Shown here piece after piece: positions 28,309-34,436 of a DNA stretch of 34,436 nucleotides. The first letter of the stretch is position 1, and every line of letters starts with the position of its first letter. The position numbers and the translations under genes were made by a program. The stretch covers positions 1 to 34,436 of the forward strand of contig NZ_JAIWHV010000032.1 in assembly GCF_020177375.1 (NCBI RefSeq), in the 5' to 3' direction. Source of the DNA: Saliphagus infecundisoli (GTDB lineage: Archaea; Halobacteriota; Halobacteria; Halobacteriales; Natrialbaceae). The notes below the pieces were generated by a model. The model was not told the origin of the DNA. It worked only from the letters and a program-made list of their open reading frames with translations, and searched no databases.

Positions 28309-29253
28309 CTATTCCTTGAGTGCACCCTGAGTCAGACCGCTTACGATCTTGTCTTGAGCGAGTGCGACGATAGCCGCCATCGGGATCACCCCAACAAGGC
28401 TTGCAGCAGCCATCAAATTGTGCGCTTGTGAGCGTGTCCCTTGGTAACGGAAAATGCCGTGTAGCAGGACACCCCACTCTTGGGGGTTCCCCTCAAGCAT
28501 GAGGAACGAGAAGAAGAACTCATTATAGACAATAATGAACGTGAGTACGCCTGCCGTTGCAACACCAGGTGCCGACAGCGGCACAATGATCTTGAACAGG
28601 GCGCCGATACGAGTCGATCCCTCGATCCGAGCCGCATCTTCTAACCCATCAGGGATTTGCCCGTAGAATGTCGCAAGGATGAAGATTACTAGTGGCATTA
28701 CCAGTGCACTTAGCGGGAGCGTCACAGCTCCCGGAGTGTTGTATAGCTCGGGGTAACTGATTCCCAAGCCGAACAGATCTATGTTCCCAGTGAATAGCTG
28801 AAAAAGCGGGATAAGGAACGCTGCGGGGGGGAAATAAGAGATGACGAGTACGCCAAGCATCAGAGGAGTCCGCCCAGGGAACTCGTAGCGCCCGAATACA
28901 TACCCGCCAATACTCCCAATCAGTAAAACCACGAAGGTAGTGATCGCTGCAATTATCAGGCTATTCATAATATAGAGGTGGAAGGGGACTTCTTCGAAAA
29001 TCTGCATATATACCCCGGGATTGAAGCCGTTGGGTGTGAGCGCGTTCATCCCAGCGATATTGCTTTGGGGCGTAAGTGAGAGGATCATTAGCCAATAGAG
29101 GGGGAACAGTGAGATTAGTAGAAAGAACCCCACTGCAATGTAGAATAGCACCTGATAAACCGACTGTGGCCGCGACATCATCCGCTGAGCAAACGCCTCA
29201 ATGACGTTTGACGGCTCTGAGTCGAACGCAACTCGTCCGGTTTTTTTGGCCAT
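28309..29253 (-). CDS. carbohydrate ABC transporter permease, MalG-type
   Basis: A 314-aa inner permease of a CUT1-type sugar ABC transporter. About six membrane helices are visible, starting VLFYIAVGFFLLISLFPLYW. The EAA loop that contacts the ATPase is intact: DGLEDAARIEGSTRIGALFK followed by IIVPLSAPG. The C-terminus is short, as in MalG. Its ATG is 1 nt beyond the TAA of the other permease gene, so the two are co-translated in one operon. Confidence 0.9.
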   Translation of the reverse strand: MAKKTGRVAFDSEPSNVIEAFAQRMMSRPQSVYQVLFYIAVGFFLLISLFPLYWLMILSLTPQSNIAGMNALTPNGFNPGVYMQIFEEVPFHLYIMNSLIIAAITTFVVLLIGSIGGYVFGRYEFPGRTPLMLGVLVISYFPPAAFLIPLFQLFTGNIDLFGLGISYPELYNTPGAVTLPLSALVMPLVIFILATFYGQIPDGLEDAARIEGSTRIGALFKIIVPLSAPGVATAGVLTFIIVYNEFFFSFLMLEGNPQEWGVLLHGIFRYQGTRSQAHNLMAAASLVGVIPMAAIVALAQDKIVSGLTQGALKE

Positions 29254-29254
29254 C

Positions 29255-30232
29255 TTAGACCCCTCCGTAATCGAGGTCTCTGAGCTTCCAGAGGTATCCG
29301 ATCAGCGCGAGGGCGATGACCGCCGCCATGATGAAGGCAATGGTCGCGGCCGACGCGTATCGGTTGGCATTCCATGTCGAGACAACCAAACAGGTCAGCG
29401 ATGGTAGCGTGTTACAGTTTGTGACCGTCACGATTGCTCCATACACTTTTAACGCCGCGATCGTCCGGAAGAGCAAGGCGATCAACAGTGTCGGTAGTAC
29501 GAGTGGGAAGGTAATCGTCCAGAACTCCTGGATTTTGGAAGCTCCAGTGACCTTTGCGACGTTGTAGAGGTCGCGGTCGATGCTCTGGAGGCCAGCAAGG
29601 ATCAATAATGCCATGAAGGCTGACTGCTTCCAGATGTCCGATAGGATGACGACTAAGAGCGAGTCCTGTGAGTTTGCTAGCGGAGCCTGGGAAATAAGTC
29701 CGAGATCCGCCAGGGGGCCAGCCGCAAAGCCAACGCCAGGGGTGAAGATGAGGTAGAAGATCATCCCCTGGATGACGATGGGGACCGCCCAGGGCAGGAT
29801 AATAGCGACCCTAACCCAGCGACGGCCCGTGAACTGCTTATCGAGCACCAATGCCATCCCAAATCCAAGAGCAGTCTCGAATAAGACCGCCACCACAGTG
29901 AAGATGAGCGTCACTGATACGGCGCTAGTAAATGGCTCGCTAATGTCAAGGAACGGGCGGGGGAGTAGGGTATTGGCGTTCCCTGTTAGCATTTCAATAT
30001 AATTCTCTAACCCGGTGAAGTCCCCTGTCGCGCCGCTAGTGGTAATGCTATCGGCGTGTAACGACAACTGAAAGGTGTCGATAAGCGGCCATATTGCCAT
30101 TGACCCGAGCAACACGAACACGGGGGTCAACATCAAGTAGACAAACTGCGTGTCGCTGAGCCGCTCAATACGATTTAGCAGCGCTAAGTCCGGGCGGAAG
30201 GCCCGTCGTGAGGTGCGCCGTTCGCCCGCCAT
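29255..30232 (-). CDS. carbohydrate ABC transporter permease, MalF-type
   Basis: A 325-aa permease pairing with the MalG-type protein. It begins MAGERRTSRRAFRPDLALLN, a cytoplasmic tail, then VYLMLTPVFVLLGSMAIWPL as the first span, and has about six helices. The EAA-like loop is DLYNVAKVTGASKIQEFWTI followed by TFPLVLPTLL. ATG 30232 is chosen over 30346 because it stands 1 nt after the binding-protein stop (TGAAATG), while the longer form overlaps that gene by 110 nt. Confidence 0.9.
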   Translation of the reverse strand: MAGERRTSRRAFRPDLALLNRIERLSDTQFVYLMLTPVFVLLGSMAIWPLIDTFQLSLHADSITTSGATGDFTGLENYIEMLTGNANTLLPRPFLDISEPFTSAVSVTLIFTVVAVLFETALGFGMALVLDKQFTGRRWVRVAIILPWAVPIVIQGMIFYLIFTPGVGFAAGPLADLGLISQAPLANSQDSLLVVILSDIWKQSAFMALLILAGLQSIDRDLYNVAKVTGASKIQEFWTITFPLVLPTLLIALLFRTIAALKVYGAIVTVTNCNTLPSLTCLVVSTWNANRYASAATIAFIMAAVIALALIGYLWKLRDLDYGGV

Positions 30233-30233
30233 T

Positions 30234-31751
30234 TCATCCCTCAAAGTCGTTCTCAATGGCCTCCAGGCGGTCGGCGAGCTGGTCCATCTGCTCGGCCGGG
30301 TTACCGCCGCTTTGGAGGGCCTCGTTTGCTGACTGTGCGATTGCATCCGACTCCTGGGGCCAGAGGGGCGTTACGGGGCGTGCGATGGAATGTTCGCCTG
30401 CATAAGCGAGAGTTTCGACGTAATTCCCCATGATCTCGACGTCCGTTGAGTCTTCTAGGACTTCCGGGACAGGAGGCATCCAACCCGTCAAGCCGAAGTT
30501 CTCCTTCTGGAACTCATCGTTTTGCATGGCTTGCAGCATCTCGATGACCGCGTCAATCTTCTCGGAATTGGGATTAACGCCGACGTGCCAGCCACCAAGT
30601 GCCGCGATTGAGCCGCCAGTTCCAGAGTATTCTCCCTCGCCTTCAGGGACACCATAGGGCATGGGCATGACACCCTGGTTTTCACCGAGATTGTCTTCAG
30701 TCCCGCTGATGGCGATAGAGTAGGGCCAATTGCGTAGCGCTACGGCATTTCCGTTTGTGAACGGTGCGCGTGCCTCTTCGACGTCCCATTGGGCGACTGC
30801 TTCGGGTGAAATATTGCCCCCGTAGTCTCCGTTCGTATTGGGAGCGTCAGATCCATGAATAAACGTTCGAGCCATCTCCAGAGACTGCACAACCGGTTCC
30901 TCATTGATTGTCACCGGGCGCTCGCCTATATTTTGGTAAAGATTTTCCTCGGGATTCCCAAAGAATGCGCCACCGTGGGAAGTGAGATACTCATTAAACA
31001 CACAACATGACAACTGCTCCGCAGCGACATGTTGAGTGTTGAAACCGTATTCAACATCAGACTGCTCATAGACATCTTTCAATTCATTTGAAAATTGTTC
31101 CCACGACATTGGTTCAGTTGCATATTGTTCCCAATCGTACCCGGCGTCTTGGACTAGATCCCTGCGATATTGGATCGTCGGGAAGTCCGGGTAGATCGGA
31201 AACCCGTACAGATCACCGTTGGGTCCTGTCGCAGAATTAACGCTCGCCTCAAAATAATCGTTATGGACTCGGTCAAGGAGGTCTTGCGGAAGCGTTTCCT
31301 CCAGATTAAGCAGTTGGTCGCGAACGATAAACGGAATTGTCCACCCGCTGTCAAATATCATGATGTCCGGCGTTGACCGGCCGGCACCGAGCCACTGTCG
31401 GTACTGGGACTGCTGGTCATCAGTGGTCTGCCCGACAGTGTTCATCTCAATGGTGATATCCTCGGACATACCATGCTGATGTAGCATAGTATTGACTTCG
31501 TCCTGTACGTCTGCCCACTCGTCATGGGCAATCATTTCGACAACCGTCCCGCTCCCACCACCATTACCACCGGTACTATTGCCGTTGCCTCCGTTACTTC
31601 CATTACCATTCCCACTCGTGTTCCCGTTCCCACTATTGCTATCGCCTGAACACCCGCTCAAGCCTGTTGCGACTCCTGTTCCAGCAATAGCTCCGATGAA
31701 ATGACGTCGCTCGATCGATCGCTTATCATCATCATTGTTCTTGGCAGGCAT
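30234..31751 (-). CDS. Tat-exported lipoprotein sugar-binding protein
   Basis: A 505-aa extracellular solute-binding protein (family 1 type). The Tat signal is RRHFIGAIAGTGVATGLSGC (twin Arg, then a lipobox ending at Cys), followed by a Gly/Asn/Ser-rich linker (SGNGNTSGNGNGSNGGNGNS) that tethers it to the membrane, as is usual in haloarchaea. The mature part shows binding-protein features: TPDIMIFDSGWTIPFIVRDQ, DLYGFPIYPDFPTIQYRRDL and GGSIAALGGWHVGVNPNSEK. ATG 31751 is chosen because a TATA-like box lies 29 nt upstream and the longer start at 31775 would fall inside the promoter. First gene of the transporter operon with both permeases. Confidence 0.9.
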   Translation of the reverse strand: MPAKNNDDDKRSIERRHFIGAIAGTGVATGLSGCSGDSNSGNGNTSGNGNGSNGGNGNSTGGNGGGSGTVVEMIAHDEWADVQDEVNTMLHQHGMSEDITIEMNTVGQTTDDQQSQYRQWLGAGRSTPDIMIFDSGWTIPFIVRDQLLNLEETLPQDLLDRVHNDYFEASVNSATGPNGDLYGFPIYPDFPTIQYRRDLVQDAGYDWEQYATEPMSWEQFSNELKDVYEQSDVEYGFNTQHVAAEQLSCCVFNEYLTSHGGAFFGNPEENLYQNIGERPVTINEEPVVQSLEMARTFIHGSDAPNTNGDYGGNISPEAVAQWDVEEARAPFTNGNAVALRNWPYSIAISGTEDNLGENQGVMPMPYGVPEGEGEYSGTGGSIAALGGWHVGVNPNSEKIDAVIEMLQAMQNDEFQKENFGLTGWMPPVPEVLEDSTDVEIMGNYVETLAYAGEHSIARPVTPLWPQESDAIAQSANEALQSGGNPAEQMDQLADRLEAIENDFEG

Positions 31752-31776
31752 ACACAAGCACCCCCTCACGTTCATG

Positions 31777-31784
31777 ATGTAAAG
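31777..31784 (-). promoter_or_regulatory. TATA-like box of the transporter operon
   Basis: CTTTACAT is centred about 29 nt before the chosen ATG of the binding-protein gene. It supports a leaderless transcript from 31751 and decides between two in-frame starts. Confidence 0.45.
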
Positions 31785-32049
31785 GCTTTTCGCTTGAATG
31801 CCGTTTTCGATTAGTTCTGATTATTGAGTCTCCTTTTCAGGTAATGGAGACGGTGCTGCCCTTTCTACATGATGATGCAATAGTGGCCGAAAAACAATCT
31901 TTAATTTCTGACGTTGGATAAAGACCTCTCAGGAGGTTTTGTAGGTGTTAATCGGTTACGAACTAGGCTCACCCGCCGGAAATAAAGTCCAAGGTAATAT
32001 AGATGTGATCGGAAGCCGAACTATATACCCACTAATCGATCTGCTTGTG
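31785..32049. other. intergenic between transporter operon and ATPase gene
   Basis: No gene. A 6-bp inverted pair GTCTCC/GGAGAC at 31828-31851 could bind a regulator or form a weak hairpin. Confidence 0.35.
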
Positions 32050-33234
32050 TCAATCAGTTTGAGGGTGGTCCCCTGCGACCTCCCTTGTGGTGAGGCCATG
32101 TGCAATAGCCTCTCCGGATGGAGTTTCGAAGAGATGAATCTTCGATCGGTCGAAGACCACGTCCATTTTTTCGCCTTCCTCAATTTGATAGTCAGGATCG
32201 AGGCTCATCAGAAGAGATTCGTCGGAGCCTGCTATGTCATCATCTTCTTGGGCGTCAACCGGAATATCCGCAGCACTCTCTTCGGTGTCAAGATATACGT
32301 AAATTTGTTCACCAACCGGTTCGAGCACGTCGACGGTCGTCGAAACTTCTTGTGAGGGGTCTACGATCGCCGAGGATTCACTGACCGGATACACGTCTTC
32401 GAGTCTGATTCCCAGGGTGAGCCGGTCAACATCATCGGGAACCTCTACAGATGAAATGTCTACGTTGAAAGAATCAAACCGAAGTCGATCTCCGTTGATC
32501 TCTCCCTCGAGAAAGTTCATACTGGGCGAACCGATAAAGCCAGCGACAAATAGATTCGCAGGTTCATTGTAACAAACCAACGGTGGTGCAATCTGCTGGA
32601 GCACACCTTGGTTAATGATTGCGATTCGATCGCTCATAGTCATCGCCTCTTCTTGATCGTGCGTGACGTAGATGGTCGTCACGTCTAGTTGACGCTGGAG
32701 TCGCTGGAGTTCCGTACGCATGTGGACTCGCAGTTTCGCGTCAAGATTGGCTAGGGGCTCGTCCATCAGGAATACCTCTGGATCGCGGACAATGGCGCGC
32801 CCAATGGCAACTCGTTGTCGCTGTCCACCCGAAAGCTCACTAGGCATTCGGTCTAACATTCCCTCGAGCTGGAGGATCTCTGCGGCCTCATCGACCTTTT
32901 GGTCGATCTCTTCTTTGGAAATATCCCGAAGGCGAAGACCGTAGCTGATATTGTCGTAAACATCCATATGGGGGAACAAGGCGATGTTTTGGAAGACCAT
33001 CGCCAATCCGCGGTCCTTAGGAGGAAGATTGGTGACGTCATTATCGTCGATGAAGACTTTTCCTTCCGTCGGCATTGTGAGCCCGCCGATCATCTCAAGG
33101 GTCGTTGACTTCCCACAGCCTGATGGGCCAACAAGACAGATGAACTCGCTGTCGTTGATATCGAGGTTCATATCGTCGACTGCGATGACGTCGTCATACT
33201 CTTTGGTAACGTTCTGTAAACGAAGGGATCCCAT
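32050..33234 (-). CDS. sugar ABC transporter ATPase, UgpC/MalK type
   Basis: A 394-aa ATPase that powers the adjacent permeases. All motifs are intact: Walker A GPSGCGKSTTLEMIGG, Q-loop VFQNIALFPHMDVYDN, signature LSGGQRQRVAIGRA, Walker B VFLMDEPLANLDAKL and the His switch VTHDQEEAMTMSD. The C-terminal 150 residues form the MalK-like TOBE/regulatory region (LTLGIRLEDVYPV). It has its own promoter (TATA at 33257-33264), separate from the binding-protein operon. The acidic insert near the end (DAQEDDDIAGSDESLL) is haloarchaeal. Confidence 0.92.
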   Translation of the reverse strand: MGSLRLQNVTKEYDDVIAVDDMNLDINDSEFICLVGPSGCGKSTTLEMIGGLTMPTEGKVFIDDNDVTNLPPKDRGLAMVFQNIALFPHMDVYDNISYGLRLRDISKEEIDQKVDEAAEILQLEGMLDRMPSELSGGQRQRVAIGRAIVRDPEVFLMDEPLANLDAKLRVHMRTELQRLQRQLDVTTIYVTHDQEEAMTMSDRIAIINQGVLQQIAPPLVCYNEPANLFVAGFIGSPSMNFLEGEINGDRLRFDSFNVDISSVEVPDDVDRLTLGIRLEDVYPVSESSAIVDPSQEVSTTVDVLEPVGEQIYVYLDTEESAADIPVDAQEDDDIAGSDESLLMSLDPDYQIEEGEKMDVVFDRSKIHLFETPSGEAIAHGLTTREVAGDHPQTD

Positions 33235-33256
33235 GCGTAGATAGCAATTCTTTTTT

Positions 33257-33264
33257 GGTATAAA
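33257..33264 (-). promoter_or_regulatory. TATA box of the ATPase gene
   Basis: TTTATACC centred about 26 nt before the ATG at 33234; a good haloarchaeal TATA box indicating a leaderless mRNA. Confidence 0.6.
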
Positions 33265-33337
33265 TCTTGTTCCCCTGAATCGTAATTATCTATGTATTGT
33301 CATACCCGGCGGCTATCTGACAAAGGGGAGTAACGGC

Positions 33338-34303
33338 TTAAGTCCAGTACGCATCTCCTGGGGACTCGCGGAACGCCGCACGCTGGAGGATGTCGACTGC
33401 TTTTTCCAAGCCTTCATTTGGACTTGCAAGGGCGTCCTCATGTTCAATTGAGAGGACGCCATCATACCCAACCATGCGGAGAACGCTAACTAAATCCTTC
33501 CAGTGCTCTTCACTGTGGCCATACCCGACTGACCGAAATATCCAGGAGCGCTCGGCTACGTCCGCATACGATTGAGTATCGAGGACACCGTGCGTTCGCA
33601 CTTGCTCGTCGTATACTTTCGTGTCTTTAGCATGGAAGTGATGGATCGCATTCTCCTCGCCGAGCAGACGAATTGTGTCAGGAATTGAAATTCCTTGCCA
33701 ATAGAGGTGGGATGGGTCGACGTTTGCACCAATCCGATCATTAGTTGCCTCACGGAGCTTGAGTAGGCCATGAGGCTCGTGAACAAGCATATTTGGGTGC
33801 ATCTCTACTGCGACGTTGATCTCGTGGTCGTCGGCGAACTCCGCGAGATCAGACCAGTAATCGATAGCGATGTCCCATTGGTACTCAAGTGCTTCCGCAT
33901 GTTCGGTCGGCCACGGCGCGGTGATCCAGTTCGGGACCTGGGCACTCGGAGACCCGCCTGGGAGTCCAGAAAATCCGACCACTGTATCGACGCCTAACTG
34001 ACTCGCTAGTTTAATGGCGTTCCTGAGTTGGCGGTTGTCGGCTTCGGCACGCTCGCGATCGGGATGGATTGGATTGTTGTGCGTCGCGAGTGCAGCCAAA
34101 TCCATGTCGTACCCCGCTAATCCTTCTAGAAGCTTAGCTTGAGCCTCCTCGTCTCCCAGATACTCATCAGTCGACAAGTGGTCATCGCCGACGAACCCAC
34201 CACAGGCGATCTCAACGGCATCGACACCGATTTCATCAAGATATTTGAGCGCATCTTCCAGTGGCTGGTCGCCAAGAAGGACCGTTAGTACTCCAACTTG
34301 CAT
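33338..34303 (-). CDS. sugar phosphate isomerase/epimerase (xylose isomerase-like TIM barrel)
   Basis: A 321-aa AP_endonuc_2/xylose-isomerase-like TIM barrel. The metal ligands are in order: Glu in NVAVEMHPNMLV, Asp and His in GANVDPSHLYWQG, His in HHFHAKDTKVY and Glu in VLSIEHEDALASP. It begins MQVGVLTVLLGDQPLEDALK, the usual first strand. Members isomerise or epimerise sugars and inositols, or act as 3-keto-sugar lyases; the last often accompany Gfo/Idh/MocA enzymes like the one at 26696. That pairing is suggestive only. It has its own leaderless promoter. Confidence 0.87.
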   Translation of the reverse strand: MQVGVLTVLLGDQPLEDALKYLDEIGVDAVEIACGGFVGDDHLSTDEYLGDEEAQAKLLEGLAGYDMDLAALATHNNPIHPDRERAEADNRQLRNAIKLASQLGVDTVVGFSGLPGGSPSAQVPNWITAPWPTEHAEALEYQWDIAIDYWSDLAEFADDHEINVAVEMHPNMLVHEPHGLLKLREATNDRIGANVDPSHLYWQGISIPDTIRLLGEENAIHHFHAKDTKVYDEQVRTHGVLDTQSYADVAERSWIFRSVGYGHSEEHWKDLVSVLRMVGYDGVLSIEHEDALASPNEGLEKAVDILQRAAFRESPGDAYWT

Positions 34304-34324
34304 ATATTGCTGTGGCGTTTCGAC

Positions 34325-34333
34325 TATTTAAAA
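34325..34333 (-). promoter_or_regulatory. TATA box of the isomerase gene
   Basis: TTTTAAATA lies 22-30 nt before the ATG at 34303, giving a leaderless transcript. The inverted pair CCGGC and GCCGG (GAGCCGG/CCGGCGTGAGCC area, 34334-34348) just upstream could be an operator. Confidence 0.6.
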
Positions 34334-34436
34334 CCGGCGTGAGCCGGTAGTGACGGCCTGATGTCTGTGATTTCCACGTCATCAGATAGGCCGTCATCGG
34401 GTGAAACGGATGCCAACAACATCAATTCTGTCGAAA

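Noticed and set aside
1-34436. rRNA genes, CRISPR arrays, cas genes, integrase or replication-initiator genes
   Set aside because: Looked for and not seen. The mobile nature of the island rests on IS relics, gene fragments and accessory gene content.

Overview
The window is haloarchaeal. Its proteins are strongly acidic, several genes have TATA-like boxes about 22-30 nt before the ATG (leaderless transcripts), and it carries haloarchaeal families (HalOD1, PhiH1-repressor-like wHTH, Tat lipoprotein solute-binding protein) and haloarchaeal IS relics. It reads as an accessory island running into a sugar-catabolism locus. All functional calls are from reading the sequence; no database or structure search was possible.

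Layout. 0.2-5 kb: AbiEi/AbiEii toxin-antitoxin operon, a HalOD1 pseudogene, small wHTH regulators (PhiH1-like, PadR), gene and transposase relics. 5-10 kb: a TROVE/Ro60-type protein preceded on the same strand by an array of about 15 tRNA or tRNA-like genes (Gln, Asp, Pro, four Ser, two Leu, Tyr, Ile-like, two Glu, Met, Arg), two small ORFs that begin just after tRNA 3' ends, and two Y-RNA-like structures. 10.5-12 kb: an AAA ATPase with a DUF234-type nuclease-like C-terminus. 12-16.6 kb: a SWIM / CcbP / pRiA4b-ORF3 / SWIM operon behind a truncated, frameshifted MrfA/Lhr-type helicase tail. 16.6-21 kb: an ADP-ribosylglycohydrolase remnant, a PemK/MazF toxin with a wHTH partner, a two-gene CARF-like plus PIN-like operon, and small unknown genes. 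21.5-26.6 kb: a SAM methyltransferase, a decayed small gene, a GH127 beta-L-arabinofuranosidase, an NAD-dependent epimerase and an IS6-type relic. 26.7-34.3 kb: Gfo/Idh/MocA dehydrogenase, small membrane protein, two ABC permeases, Tat lipoprotein binding protein, UgpC/MalK-type ATPase and a xylose-isomerase-like TIM barrel.

How the parts may work together. The most unusual locus is Ro60 plus the tRNA array. Bacterial Ro proteins work with Y RNAs that carry tRNA-like modules; here a Ro homologue lies at the 3' end of a long tRNA/tRNA-like transcription unit, with a 55-nt acceptor-stem-plus-T-arm structure between the array and the gene. The CARF/PIN pair looks like a sensor-effector RNase module outside any CRISPR locus. 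The SWIM operon looks like a nucleic-acid-processing system that has lost its helicase. The right-hand third is a coherent import and catabolism cluster for an oligosaccharide, probably arabinose-containing.
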